Positions 34,810 to 43,918 are shown, numbered from the stretch's first letter. The stretch: 64,000 bases of DNA from Bacillus sp. EB01 (GCF_000613125.1 NZ_HG964497.1:2490050-2554049); one strand, 5' to 3'. Notes: generated from the letters alone by a model not told the origin. Translations and numbers: made by a program.

Positions 34810-35405
34810 TCCGCATCGTTATTGCTGAAGACCAGCGGATGCTTTTAGGTGCATTCGGGTCGCTCTTGAATCTTGAGGACGATATGGAAGTGGTCGGGAT
34901 GGCGGCAAATGGGGAGGAAGCTGTACAGCTCGTCCGGAAACACACGCCGGATGTGTGCATTATGGATATTGAAATGCCGGGAAAAACCGGTCTGGAAGCG
35001 GCTGAAGAATTAAAGGATTCCGGCTGCAAGATGATGATCCTGACAACCTTTGCCCGTCCTGGATACTTCAAGCGGGCCCTGAAAGCCGGGGTTAGCGCGT
35101 ATTTATTGAAGGATAGCCCAAGCGAAGAGCTCGCAAGCTCAATTCGGAGTGTTGTGTCCGGCAAACGAATTTACGCACCTGAGCTTATGGATGATTTGTA
35201 CAGCGAGGACAATCCTCTTACAGAACGGGAAATGGACGTATTGGGCTTGATCGCCGACGGCAAGAACACAAAGGAAATTGCCAGCGAGCTGACTCTGTCC
35301 CACGGCACGGTACGAAACTACATCTCGGCAATTCTTGACAAGCTGCATGTCACTAACCGGATTGAAGCGATCACCCAGTCGAAGGAGAAGGGCTGGTTTA
35401 AATAA
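34806..35405 (+). CDS. desR: Response regulator DesR
   Basis: A 199-residue NarL-type regulator. The receiver has DQ at residues 9-10, the phosphorylated Asp54 in CIMDIEMPGK and Lys in LLKDSP. The LuxR-type helix-turn-helix runs LTEREMDVLGLIADGKNTKE to GTVRNYISAILDKL. Asp54 matches the phosphosite of B. subtilis DesR. Phosphorylated DesR activates des. A strong terminator closes the operon. Confidence 0.95.
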   Translation: MIRIVIAEDQRMLLGAFGSLLNLEDDMEVVGMAANGEEAVQLVRKHTPDVCIMDIEMPGKTGLEAAEELKDSGCKMMILTTFARPGYFKRALKAGVSAYLLKDSPSEELASSIRSVVSGKRIYAPELMDDLYSEDNPLTEREMDVLGLIADGKNTKEIASELTLSHGTVRNYISAILDKLHVTNRIEAITQSKEKGWFK

Positions 35406-35409
35406 TAAC

Positions 35410-35444
35410 AAAGCTGCCCTGAATTTTAAGGGGCAGCTTTTTTT
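35410..35444 (+). terminator. Terminator of the desKR operon
   Basis: Arms AAGCTGCCC/GGGGCAGCTT region with loop TGAATTTTAA, followed by seven T. Confidence 0.88.
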
Positions 35445-35521
35445 CGGGAAATAGCAGGTTTTAATCGAGGGGGTTTAAAGAAATGGTCTGACTTTCTACA
35501 AAACATTTTATTCTTCCCGGT

Positions 35522-35812
35522 TTAGGTAAGAGTAACACGATGCCTCGTATAGTAGGTAGCATACCGATAATAAATGCTGCATCGAATTGTATAATTATGA
35601 TGCTTGGCTATATAAACTGTTTCATGTGGGGTGCATTGTTTTTCAAAAGAAACGGAATGCTGATTTGCCGCGCCCTCGAGGTAAGGCTCCAGTTCCCCTT
35701 TTTTTAAGGGAGTTGGGGTGGAGGAATGACTGTGCGGATTTAATTGTTTTTGCTTAATTAACATGTTTAGACATTCAATAATTTCTTCTTCTTTATTCTC
35801 ATCATTATTCAT
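35522..35812 (-). CDS. Doubtful hypothetical gene (96 aa)
   Basis: A 96-residue frame. Its first 60 residues (acidic start with ENKEEEIIECLNMLIKQKQ) look protein-like, but the tail is Tyr/His/Thr-rich and less so, and no Shine-Dalgarno precedes the ATG. No neighbour suggests a function. It may be a remnant or a chance frame. Confidence 0.3.
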   Translation of the reverse strand: MNNDENKEEEIIECLNMLIKQKQLNPHSHSSTPTPLKKGELEPYLEGAANQHSVSFEKQCTPHETVYIAKHHNYTIRCSIYYRYATYYTRHRVTLT

Positions 35813-36055
35813 CTAGTGGGGACCCAGCCTTTCTTCAATGAGACTGAACCAAAAATAAAAAGCCAGAAAAAGAGAAGCCTAAAAGCATCCCTCTTTCTGA
35901 CTTATGTTTGGCGCTAGTCCATTCATTGCTATCAGAATTATATAAATGTATTCGAATCGTTCATAGTTTATAAGGTGGTTATGATTTTTGTCATAACCTT
36001 CATTCATTATACCATTGGAAAGGACAAAAATTCAATAAAAATTCACATATACCGT

Positions 36056-36739
36056 TTATCCAAGGTAAAAAAGGGTATATCCTATATCGTTTTGATAATC
36101 CCAATCCACAAAATAGTCTTTTATATGGGCTTCCAATAATGATTCAATTTTTGGCATATGCTTTTCCAAAGCCTTTTTTTCCAGGCTCCTCTTCGATATA
36201 CGCAGCGTTTCCTCAAAGTCAAAGAGAACCAATTCTTTTTCTATCGGTACCAGAATACCAGCCCTTGCAATGAGAAGGGTAGTTGGAGATAGCATTTGGG
36301 AATAAACCTTATCGGGGTTTCTTTGAACTTCAGCGCTAAATAGACTTATTTCGGTGTGAAGTTTTTCTTTATTCCGATACTCCTTGGAAAGCAAGGTATG
36401 ATCAAAAGGAGAAAGCAGGAAGAGAAATGCTCCCGATTGTGTTTCTAAGTTCCAATCATAATAAAAATCATGAACAGGTTTTCCAAAGTACTGTTCAATA
36501 TATAAATTCATATCAATCATTAACTTTTCCATTAGAAGATCACGTGTTTTTTGAACGTAAACAGCATGATCTCTTTCCATCAATGATTTTTCCATTGGCG
36601 ACATGAAATTAGTAATATGAACAACGATTAAAGTGTCAGCGATAACGCACTGAACCGAGCCAGGGCCACGGCCAAAATTTTCCCGAAGCAAACGTCCGAT
36701 AAAGCCGCCCATCTCTTTTTCCATTGACAAAGTTTCCAT
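36056..36739 (-). CDS. DUF2294 (Na-translocating-decarboxylase-unrelated) two-domain protein
   Basis: About 227 residues made of two DUF2294-like halves. The first starts GGFIGRLLRENFGRGP and contains YVQKTRDLLMEKL and FYYDWNLETQSGAFLF; the second repeats the pattern with ISKRSLEKKALEKHMP and YFVDWDYQNDIGYTLFYLG. No signal peptide or membrane segment. The start at 36739 has GGAG 9 nt upstream; the TTG further up is part of that ribosome site. The biochemical role of DUF2294 is not known to me. It stands alone. Confidence 0.75.
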   Translation of the reverse strand: METLSMEKEMGGFIGRLLRENFGRGPGSVQCVIADTLIVVHITNFMSPMEKSLMERDHAVYVQKTRDLLMEKLMIDMNLYIEQYFGKPVHDFYYDWNLETQSGAFLFLLSPFDHTLLSKEYRNKEKLHTEISLFSAEVQRNPDKVYSQMLSPTTLLIARAGILVPIEKELVLFDFEETLRISKRSLEKKALEKHMPKIESLLEAHIKDYFVDWDYQNDIGYTLFYLG

Positions 36740-37039
36740 TAATATCCACTCCAAACAGTATTTACCCAGTTATTTTTCCGTTAAAGTGATTTTTTAAACC
36801 CTTAAGATATTCCGGTTAACAAGGATCCCCACTTTCTTGTAAGATAGATACCCTTTTTCCGGTAAAAATCAACACCTACACACCTCCGCCTGAACACCAC
36901 TTCCAGACGAATGGAAACCAAATACCGCCGCACCTCTTATAAGGGTGCAGCGTCATTTGGTTATTTTCATTAGCTATACAATTAAACAATCAAAGCATAG
37001 CCACTGAAATGCATTCCTGCACAATTCAGCCAGAGTGAC

Positions 37040-37873
37040 TCAAAGTTTTATAGTATTATAGCTTCCAAGCACTTCAACTTCATGGCCAAATGCACGCAGG
37101 ATTGTCAGTGCTTTGGATGTACGGGTTGGATCAAAACCAGTTTCAGCCTCAACAAAAAAGTGATAGGTTCCCAATTTCTTTTTGGTCGGGCGGGATTCAA
37201 TCCACGTAAGGTTGATAGAGAGAGCAGAAAAAACGTTCAATATTGCCGATAGGACACCAGATTGTTCTAGTGATGGTTCAATAAGAAGCATCATCTTTGA
37301 CTTCAGATGGCAATCCGGAGCGGGAAGTTCATCCTTTTTCCGAACAACTATAAACCGGGTGTGGTTTTCAAGGTGATCTTGAACCGTGTCCAGGCTGGCA
37401 TTCAACCCAAATAAGTTCGCTGCAGATCTTGATGCTATTGCTGCGACATCAGTCCTTCCACTTTCTTTAACCGCTTTGGCAGCTGAAGACGTGCTGTCAA
37501 AATCCCTCGTTTTAACTTTTGTTTCTCTTATGTATTTTTTACATTGGGCAAGCGCAGGGGGGATGGACCAAACTTCACGAATATCGGAGGATAACGTGCC
37601 CTTATTGGTTAGTAAATGCAAGGAAACCGGAAAAATGATTTCCGATTCTATAAACAAACCGTTTGAAAGAAGTCCGTCTGCTGTAATATTAATCGTTCCT
37701 TCTATCGAATTTTCAATGGGGACAAAGCCCCTGTCTACTTCCTTGTCCCCGACTGCTTCAAGCACTTCTAAAATTGAACTGCATAAATGCCAATCTACAT
37801 CACTTTGGCCGAAGGTTTGCAATGCTGCTTCTTCTGAAAAACTGCCATGTGGCCCTAAATACGCTGCTTTCAT
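37040..37873 (-). CDS. pheA: Prephenate dehydratase (PheA)
   Basis: A 277-residue monofunctional prephenate dehydratase. It starts KAAYLGPHGSFSEEAA, contains VPIENSIEGTIN and the catalytic HTRFIVV (TRF), and ends with an ACT domain (GVLSAILNVFSALSINLTWI then ESRPTKKKLGTYHFFVE), where ESRP is the phenylalanine-binding motif. It makes phenylpyruvate and is fed back by Phe. GGAG lies 8 nt before the ATG at 37873. Single gene here, unlike the obg-pheB-pheA order of many bacilli. Confidence 0.93.
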   Translation of the reverse strand: MKAAYLGPHGSFSEEAALQTFGQSDVDWHLCSSILEVLEAVGDKEVDRGFVPIENSIEGTINITADGLLSNGLFIESEIIFPVSLHLLTNKGTLSSDIREVWSIPPALAQCKKYIRETKVKTRDFDSTSSAAKAVKESGRTDVAAIASRSAANLFGLNASLDTVQDHLENHTRFIVVRKKDELPAPDCHLKSKMMLLIEPSLEQSGVLSAILNVFSALSINLTWIESRPTKKKLGTYHFFVEAETGFDPTRTSKALTILRAFGHEVEVLGSYNTIKL

Positions 37874-38038
37874 CTTGCACACTCCTTTTCAATGCTACTA
37901 GTATACACGTTTAACCCATAAGGTGTAATATATTTTGATTTTTCAGAAGTGTAGATTGTTAAAAGCCCGTAAAACTGAACTTCAAAAAAATAATAAAAGC
38001 ATGGCCTGGACCATGCAGTAAAAGCTTAGAAACCTCGG

Positions 38039-38260
38039 TTATTCGAGTATTACTCCGTGCTGGTAGCCTGCCATAAAACTGCCGAGCGCTTCTTCAAGCC
38101 CATCATTCGCTTCCGGAACCTGGACAATTAATTCATTCCGCCTATCGACAGCAGTAATTTGGACATCACGGTACCGGTTGACATCCAGTTGAAGACGCAA
38201 GGCTTCAGCAATTTCTTCTGCTTCGAATTCATCATTTATTAAGTAACGCACATTTCTCAC
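38039..38260 (-). CDS. Small conserved-looking protein of unknown function (73 aa)
   Basis: 73 residues with a ferredoxin-like alternation: VRYLINDEFEAEEIAEALRL then VQITAVDRRNELIVQVPE and a Gly-rich end (GSFMAGYQHG). It starts at GTG behind GGAGGG with about 9-10 nt. It lies 54 nt downstream of the endonuclease IV gene on the same strand and may be co-transcribed. I do not recognise the family. Confidence 0.65.
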   Translation of the reverse strand: MRNVRYLINDEFEAEEIAEALRLQLDVNRYRDVQITAVDRRNELIVQVPEANDGLEEALGSFMAGYQHGVILE

Positions 38261-38314
38261 TGTTTATCACCCTCCAAAAAACTCATATTCGACATTAGTC
38301 TCTGCGGGTACTTA

Positions 38315-39142
38315 CTAATTTAACCCTCTAAGCTGTGCAATTTCTTCCTCATGAGAAATGCCAAATTCATGCGGTGTCTCTAACACGAAAGGCACATCCT
38401 TAAAGGCATCCATCAAATCTTCAAGATGTGTGGGCCTGATATAGCCACCCTTGTAAATATTGGCATGGCGATCTTTGCGGGAACCATATGGGTGCATGGA
38501 ATTATTTAGATGTATGGCAACAAGGTGTTCCCGATAACCTAGTTCTTTCGCTTTTTTCACCAAAATCTCGGTATCATTGCCGTTCCATAACCCGCTTGCA
38601 AATGCATGGCAGGTGTCGAGGCAAAAACCGATTTTTTCCGGGTAGTCAGATAGATTACGTATTTGTACAAGTTCCTCAAGGGTTGTTCCTAATGCAGCCT
38701 GTTTACCCGCATTATTTTCGAGCAAAATTTTACAGGCACCATCCCATTGGGACAGAACTTGGTTAAGCATTTCAAGCATCAGGTGGTAGCTTGCGAGCGG
38801 GTCCGTCTCGCTTATTTTGTTCCCGAAATGAACAACGACTCCCGCCGACCCGCATGTATCGGCTATCAGAAGGTCATTAAGAAGGGAAGAGATGGTCATA
38901 TCCTTTTTATCATCGTGAGGTGTGATACTTGTTGGGTAAGGAGTATGCGCGATAGTAAAAAGTCCATTTTCCTCGCAAAAGTGTTTGCATTGTTCTGCAT
39001 CAGCCCTGTCAAACTCTTTGACCGATAGGCTGCGCGGATTTTTAGGGAAAAATTGAAATGCATCGGCGCCAATAGCCAAGGCGTGTTTTGCCGCTGCTAA
39101 ATAGCCTCCCCTGATGCTGACATGACAGCCGAATTTCTTCAT
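38315..39142 (-). CDS. Endonuclease IV-type AP endonuclease (deoxyribonuclease IV)
   Basis: A 275-residue TIM-barrel enzyme. FGCHVSIRGGYLAAAKHA, FQFFPKNPRS, HTPYPTSITP, VVHFGNK, LLENNAG, GFCLDTCHAFASG, HLNNSMHPYGSRKDRHANI and LETPHE carry the zinc-binding His, Asp and Glu residues of endonuclease IV. It cuts DNA 5' to abasic sites in base-excision repair. The length and motifs fit the shorter branch of the family. The start at 39142 has GAGGGG 7 nt upstream; the longer frame to 39166 has none. Confidence 0.9.
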   Translation of the reverse strand: MKKFGCHVSIRGGYLAAAKHALAIGADAFQFFPKNPRSLSVKEFDRADAEQCKHFCEENGLFTIAHTPYPTSITPHDDKKDMTISSLLNDLLIADTCGSAGVVVHFGNKISETDPLASYHLMLEMLNQVLSQWDGACKILLENNAGKQAALGTTLEELVQIRNLSDYPEKIGFCLDTCHAFASGLWNGNDTEILVKKAKELGYREHLVAIHLNNSMHPYGSRKDRHANIYKGGYIRPTHLEDLMDAFKDVPFVLETPHEFGISHEEEIAQLRGLN

Positions 39143-39268
39143 AAAAAAACCCCTCGGTGTTTTCATTTAGGGTTCGTATCCGTACGATTTCCTATTCGTC
39201 CTGGGAATAACGCCTTAGATGAACGGACAAAATACGGTGGGACTCAAACTGATAAAGGAGTGGATAGC

Positions 39269-39562
39269 ATGAAGGAAGTTCTGCAACAGGTAAAAGATGA
39301 ATTAGAAAAGGCATTTGATCATCCGGAACGCCATAACTTGGATGAAAGCATTGCGAAACTCCACGCTGCACTTGAACAATATGGCGACAAAGGTACGATG
39401 GTTAAGGATTGCATCACCGCTCTTGAACAAGCAAGGAATTCGGTACCAGAGCTTGAGCACGCGGGTACAGTTTCCTCAGCAGGTGCTTTCGGGGAAGCGT
39501 TTAATGCACTTGATCAAGCAATCGAATCCTACGTGGATCCTAATAATGACCCCTATCAGTAA
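39269..39562 (+). CDS. Small helical protein of unknown function (97 aa)
   Basis: 97 residues, mostly amphipathic helices (EVLQQVKDELEKAF, ESIAKLHAALEQYG), acidic, no membrane segment. AAAGGAG with 8-nt spacing marks the start; the longer upstream frame overlaps the divergent endonuclease gene and looks non-coding. I do not recognise the family. Confidence 0.65.
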   Translation: MKEVLQQVKDELEKAFDHPERHNLDESIAKLHAALEQYGDKGTMVKDCITALEQARNSVPELEHAGTVSSAGAFGEAFNALDQAIESYVDPNNDPYQ

Positions 39563-39948
39563 AAAGGCGCAAACGCCTTATTAATCACTTCCTTGTACAG
39601 GGATAAATGAACTGTCATGAACAGGTGTAACGATGACCGGTTCGGATACCTATTGCTAAAAGATAGATTGCAGAATGCATACGTTATTGGATTTAATAAT
39701 GCGAATTAATTTTCAGGGCCAAATTGCTAAGAAAGCGATTTGGCCCTTTTGATTACCGACCTTCTTTGTGGAATTTCCTTATTAAACAAATGGGAAGTTG
39801 AAGAAAAGAAATAACAGGGGAACTCTTTACTAAAAGCAAGACGTTTAAAAGTGTCCTACATAAGGTATTTTGCGAACCCATAAAAATGTGTAGCCGAATA
39901 ATTTTAATGTGAAGAAGAAAGCTAATTGTTAAAAAGGAGCCTTCTATA
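39563..39948. other. Intergenic region with a terminator
   Basis: About 385 bp without a gene. It contains a weak AAGGCG/CGCCTT hairpin just behind the preceding stop and a strong terminator at 39716. The distance of the strong terminator from the nearest stop (150 nt) leaves room for a small transcript, but nothing specific is recognised. Confidence 0.45.
39716..39750 (+). terminator. Terminator in the 39.6-39.9 kb gap
   Basis: Arms GGGCCAAAT-T-GCT / AGC-G-ATTTGGCCC followed by TTTT. Confidence 0.75.
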
Positions 39949-40425
39949 ATGATTGGACTAATTATTGCAATTGTCCTTTTTAACCTGATTGCATTTATAA
40001 CGAATAAGCGACTGACAAAAAATCAAATAGTTCATATCTGGACGTTTACAATTGCTTTTCAGGCAGTTGCGGAGACTTTTATAGACTTTAAATATCATGG
40101 TTACTCGTACTTTTATAAAGAAATTAACTGGGGAGTACTTCCCGCTCTAACAATATTGATTCCTCCCGTTAATGTGATGTTTCTAAATTGGTACCCGTTT
40201 GAACAACGGTTTTATAAACGATTATTGTATATTGCTATATGGGTTTTAGCCATTACTTTATATGAAGTAGTCACCTTATTACCCGAACCTTGGGGGTATT
40301 TTAATCATGGATGGTGGGAGCTATGGTATTCAGCAATCGTTAACCCATTCTTACTCAGCTTTGTATTATTGTATTATAAGTGGATTTGCAAAATTGAGAA
40401 GTTATCCACAAGTAGACTTGGGTGA
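39949..40425 (+). CDS. CBO0543-type membrane protein
   Basis: 158 residues with about five membrane helices and aromatic loops (FIDFKYHGYSYFYKEINW, PWGYFNHGWWELWYS). It is related in layout and in the HGWxxWYS motif to the protein at 30804. AAAGGAG precedes the ATG at good distance. Low GC compared with neighbours. Function unknown. Confidence 0.7.
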   Translation: MIGLIIAIVLFNLIAFITNKRLTKNQIVHIWTFTIAFQAVAETFIDFKYHGYSYFYKEINWGVLPALTILIPPVNVMFLNWYPFEQRFYKRLLYIAIWVLAITLYEVVTLLPEPWGYFNHGWWELWYSAIVNPFLLSFVLLYYKWICKIEKLSTSRLG

Positions 40426-40648
40426 TGTAACAATCTTCTGGTGACTGGCAGTTTTAATCAGAAGTTGTATTTTGCCGGTGCTGTCTTGAATGGTACAAAA
40501 GTAGGTTAAATGAACTAAATGTAATGAATGATTATTCCTAATTGAACTATCAGGGCAGGTTAGCTTTTAAAATATCAAATTTGATTTTACAGAATTACCC
40601 AAAGTGGGTTATTATTAATTTTATATATGGAATAAAGTGGGTGTAAAA

Positions 40649-40790
40649 ATGGATTTACTAATTGGATTCTTAGTATTTGAGGGGATTTGCGGTTTATGAT
40701 GCTTTAAGAAAAGTGAATAATAATATCTTGTACCAAACTGAAAACATAAAAAGATTACGTAAAGAATTAACCAAAGGTACTACAAACTAG
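40649..40790 (+). pseudogene. Small gene interrupted by a +1 frameshift in a G run
   Basis: A start ATG at 40649 behind AAGTGGG opens a frame with one hydrophobic helix (MDLLIGFLVFEG) that stops after 16 codons. After the GGGG at 40681-40684 the next frame is open as FAVYDALRKVNNN and on to a TAG at 40788. Removing one G joins the two into a 46-residue membrane-anchored, basic, helical protein. It may be a real frameshift or a homopolymer sequencing error. Confidence 0.6.
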
Positions 40791-40922
40791 AATATCCTCT
40801 CAACGAAATTACTTAACGATAGGGTTAAGCGATTTTTATCCGTTTTTTAATTTTGTAAGCTAAACTGCTGGCTAAAATACACCTTAATTTGAAGAAAAAA
40901 AGCGATTGAAAGGGGCTGCCAA

Positions 40923-41204
40923 ATGGCAACAATTCAATTACTAAATTCTGATCCTTTGAAAAAAGGGGCAGTCGTAGAAGAACAAAAATATAAAATTGCA
41001 AAAGAAACCATCCTGTCGATTGTTGAGGAACAGGGGACTATTGGTTTCAAGGATTTGCTGTCAGAGGTTGTCGGAAGGCTAAAAGAAAGTTTTGATGGTT
41101 CTCCATCCTGGTATTGTACTGCAGTAAAGCTGGATCTTGAATCGAGAGGAATTCTGGAGCGGATGGGAGGCAGGGGGCCGCAGCAATTCCGATTAAAAAG
41201 GTGA
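40923..41204 (+). CDS. Small winged-helix-like protein of unknown function (93 aa)
   Basis: 93 residues. The order helix (KIAKETILSIVEEQG), helix (IGFKDLLSEVVGRL), helix (YCTAVKLDLESRGI) and a basic hairpin (RMGGRGPQQFRLKR) has the look of a winged-helix domain. AAAGGGG lies 8 nt before the ATG. It is 7 nt ahead of the next gene, so the two are co-transcribed. No named family is recognised. Confidence 0.7.
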   Translation: MATIQLLNSDPLKKGAVVEEQKYKIAKETILSIVEEQGTIGFKDLLSEVVGRLKESFDGSPSWYCTAVKLDLESRGILERMGGRGPQQFRLKR

Positions 41205-41211
41205 GCAGCAT

Positions 41212-41661
41212 ATGAGAACTAACCTTTATTTTTCTATTCCTACGATAACAGATGAACACTCAACCTCCATAATGCCTTATACTCTAAAGTACGATTACTG
41301 GCAGCCACTAGTAAATTTTTTTATACCCAAAGCAGATACTATTGAAATTCATTGCTGGAATGAAGAAGAACAAATCCTGACCAAGCTAAAGAATTTTTTT
41401 CTTGATGGCAAGATTGAGTACCAGGAGAATTTAACGATATTTAAGGGGAATCTCGACCCCGGGCTGGAAGAATTAGTGGTCAACCACTTTTCAGGAACTG
41501 ATTCTACTTTAAAATGGTTCACTCTGAATCTATTACACAGTGAGACTTTAGTTTTTCATTCTGGCCATTGGGCGACGGAATTTTTCGTATCTGAGGCAAA
41601 TGATAAAGATATGGAACCGCTTGTACGAATTATGCCAAAAGGAACAGATTGGCTTCGGTAA
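41212..41661 (+). CDS. Unknown cytoplasmic protein (149 aa)
   Basis: 149 residues, mixed alpha/beta with many aromatics (YDYWQPLVNFFIP, IEIHCWNEEEQIL, LKWFTLNLLHSETLVFHSGHWATEFFV). No signal peptide or membrane segment. The ribosome site AAAAGGTGAG overlaps the end of the preceding winged-helix-like gene. The pair could be a regulator and its partner, but this is only context. Confidence 0.6.
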   Translation: MRTNLYFSIPTITDEHSTSIMPYTLKYDYWQPLVNFFIPKADTIEIHCWNEEEQILTKLKNFFLDGKIEYQENLTIFKGNLDPGLEELVVNHFSGTDSTLKWFTLNLLHSETLVFHSGHWATEFFVSEANDKDMEPLVRIMPKGTDWLR

Positions 41662-41687
41662 CAATCAATCGCTTGCCCCATAAATAA

Positions 41688-41721
41688 AGAAAAGGACTCC
41701 AGTAATCTGGGGTCCTTTTTT
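41688..41721. terminator. Bidirectional terminator between convergent genes
   Basis: AAAAGGACTCCAG and CTGGGGTCCTTTT arms with loop TAAT, followed by T on the plus strand and close to the uppP stop on the minus strand. Confidence 0.8.
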
Positions 41722-41729
41722 AGAGTTTG

Positions 41730-42560
41730 TTAAAAATATAGCACATAGATGAGTCCCGCCAAGACAATTCGATAAATGGCGAACGGGACGAGTTTGATTC
41801 GATTAATCAGTTTCAGGAAAAACCGAATCGAAATCAACGCAACAATGAAAGCCGCGATGAAACCGGTAGCCATAAACGGAAGAACATCAACGCTGAAGTA
41901 TTCCCAGTTCTTTAAGAGTGAGAGGCCGCTAGCTCCGGCCATTATCGGAATAGCCATAATAAACGTAAAGTCGGAAGCAGCACGGTGGCTCATGCCAAGC
42001 AGGACACCGCCGGCAATTGTCGAACCAGACCGGGAGAATCCTGGCCATAAACCAAGGCATTGAAAAGATCCAATTGCTAAAGCCTGAAGGTATGTGATTT
42101 CATCAACAGTATTAACTTTTGGCGTTTTAGGACGCATATAGTCAGCCACAATCATCAGGATAGCTCCAAGTACAAGGCCAATGACAACCGTATTGACTGA
42201 GAAAAGATATTCATCAATATAATCCTCAAACAGCACGCCGAGCAACCCCGCAGGTAAAATACCGACAAACAGCTTTTTTAAGCCAAGCTGGTCTTTTGCC
42301 TCAGTGGTGCCAATATCTTTCTTGGTTAGCCCAAGCAAGTTGAGAATCCGGTCCTTAAACACAATGACGACAGCAAGGATGGAACCAAGCTGGATGACAA
42401 CCTTGAATGTGTTGGCAACAGGTTCATTGAAAAGTTCCTTGGACTGCAAAAGCAAATCATCGACTATAATCATGTGCCCGGTGGACGAGACAGGGGCAAA
42501 CTCGGTCAAACCTTCAACAATCCCAAGTATAAGCGCGACAAAAAATTCCCATAAACTCAT
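41730..42560 (-). CDS. uppP: Undecaprenyl-diphosphate phosphatase (UppP/BacA)
   Basis: A 276-residue membrane enzyme with eight or so helices. The two active-site regions are GLTEFAPVSSTGHMI near the N-terminus and PGFSRSGSTIAGG in the second half. It recycles the lipid carrier undecaprenyl diphosphate for peptidoglycan and gives bacitracin tolerance. GGAG lies 8 nt before the ATG. Single gene. Confidence 0.95.
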   Translation of the reverse strand: MSLWEFFVALILGIVEGLTEFAPVSSTGHMIIVDDLLLQSKELFNEPVANTFKVVIQLGSILAVVIVFKDRILNLLGLTKKDIGTTEAKDQLGLKKLFVGILPAGLLGVLFEDYIDEYLFSVNTVVIGLVLGAILMIVADYMRPKTPKVNTVDEITYLQALAIGSFQCLGLWPGFSRSGSTIAGGVLLGMSHRAASDFTFIMAIPIMAGASGLSLLKNWEYFSVDVLPFMATGFIAAFIVALISIRFFLKLINRIKLVPFAIYRIVLAGLIYVLYF

Positions 42561-42758
42561 TTCAAAACTCCAATTCTAGCTGTTTTTGTTCAAATGTATA
42601 TGATATATGAAAATAGTGAATGTAACAAGTATTATAATTGTTTACATAACATAACTATCGTAAACAAAATCGAATTTCTGAAAATAAAGGTTAATTTTCC
42701 CACATGCTTATGGTACATTTTATTTAAAGAGAGAGTTAATTTTTAGGAGGATAGTTTT

Positions 42759-43352
42759 ATGCTTCTTTGGTATGTTGCTTTGTTATTTATTGCATTTATT
42801 CTAGGTTATTTTGATGTTTCTGTACTGGTGTCGTTTCTTGTAGTGTCGGCTTATATTGTACTTACATTTCCATTGGCTATGCCTCTTTTTTGGAGCAAGA
42901 ATACAAACAGGATGATGAATTACCTAAAGAAATCCCATAACGCTTATTATAGGTTCCTTTATAGGTTTTTAAATGGCGAACAGGAAGAAGCCGAAAAGAT
43001 CGTTGGGGATATGCGAAAGGGGAAAATCAAGAATCTTGCAAAGGTCATGCTGTTAATCAAGCAGGAGCATTACAGCGAAGCACGCAAACTTCTCGAGACG
43101 ATACGAAATGGTTCATTTAAGGACTATTATCTCGCAGCTGCAGCACATGGCGAAGGCAAGATTGAAGACTATCATACATATAAAGATAAAGTGAAGGATG
43201 CTGATTTTAAAAAATGGCTGGAAATTGAGGAATTGGTTCACGCGGGAAGAAAGGCAGAGGCAAGAGAATTGCTGGATGAGCAAATTGGCAGGCTTCGGGG
43301 CGTGAAACTGCTTTCGGCAGTCCATTATCGACAAGAAATGGAAAATCGTTAA
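42759..43352 (+). CDS. Membrane protein with TPR-like cytoplasmic part, unknown function
   Basis: 197 residues: two N-terminal membrane helices (LWYVALLFIAFILGYF and VLVSFLVVSAYIVLTF) followed by a helical, TPR-like soluble part (LIKQEHYSEARKLLETIRNG, WLEIEELVHAGRKAEARELL). AGGAGG lies 8 nt before the ATG. The soluble part should face the cytoplasm and bind a partner. It is 14 nt ahead of the DUF2500 gene, so the two may work together at the membrane. Confidence 0.7.
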   Translation: MLLWYVALLFIAFILGYFDVSVLVSFLVVSAYIVLTFPLAMPLFWSKNTNRMMNYLKKSHNAYYRFLYRFLNGEQEEAEKIVGDMRKGKIKNLAKVMLLIKQEHYSEARKLLETIRNGSFKDYYLAAAAHGEGKIEDYHTYKDKVKDADFKKWLEIEELVHAGRKAEARELLDEQIGRLRGVKLLSAVHYRQEMENR

Positions 43353-43366
43353 GGAGGGAATAACAC

Positions 43367-43771
43367 ATGGGTGGCTTTGAACAGGAAATGGGTGGCTTTG
43401 AACAGGAATTTGTCATGTTCGATATGTTGTCAGTTATCGTTCCACTATTCTTTGTATTAGTATTCGGTATTATCATATTCTCATTTGTTAAAGGGGCCAA
43501 AGAATGGTCGGATAATAACAAACAGCCGCGGCTGATTGTGCCGGCAAAGGTTGTATCCAAACGGACTCAGGTGCGCGGTGGCCACAATGATACCTCTGCC
43601 CACACGTCTTATTTTGTAACCTTTGAAGTTGAAAGTGGCGACCGGATGGAAATGCACATCAATGGTAATGAATTCGGATTGCTGGCGGAGGGGGATTACG
43701 GCGAGTTGAGCTTCCAGGGCACCCGTTATCTTGGATTTTCGAGGAGTACATCTTTCACTCAAACAATATGA
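43367..43771 (+). CDS. DUF2500 membrane protein with duplicated N-terminus
   Basis: 134 residues. One membrane helix (VIVPLFFVLVFGIIIFSFV) is followed by a beta-rich DUF2500 domain (VPAKVVSKRTQVRGG, YFVTFEVESGDRMEMH, LLAEGDYGELSFQGTRYLGF). The first 21 bp, coding MGGFEQE, are perfectly repeated, so the protein begins with this heptapeptide twice. Both copies carry an ATG; AAGGAGGG is correctly spaced to the first. Function unknown; co-transcribed with the preceding gene. Confidence 0.8.
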   Translation: MGGFEQEMGGFEQEFVMFDMLSVIVPLFFVLVFGIIIFSFVKGAKEWSDNNKQPRLIVPAKVVSKRTQVRGGHNDTSAHTSYFVTFEVESGDRMEMHINGNEFGLLAEGDYGELSFQGTRYLGFSRSTSFTQTI

Positions 43772-43776
43772 AAAAG

Positions 43777-43812
43777 AACCAAGCCCCGCACATTAAGGGC
43801 TTGGTTTTTACT
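43777..43812 (+). terminator. Terminator after the DUF2500 gene
   Basis: Perfect 10-bp arms AACCAAGCCC/GGGCTTGGTT followed by TTTACTTTT. Confidence 0.85.
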
Positions 43813-43918
43813 TTTATTCAGATAGTCCGATTAGCATGTTGGTAATGTGACTTTAGCAGGGATTATCGTTTTGAGCGGGTAGAGCACGATTCTGTCAACA
43901 TGTAAATTGCCTTGCCAT

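Noticed and set aside
36755-37039. Possible hairpin GCACC/GGTGC as a terminator for pheA
   Set aside because: Only 5 bp of stem with no T run on the minus strand.
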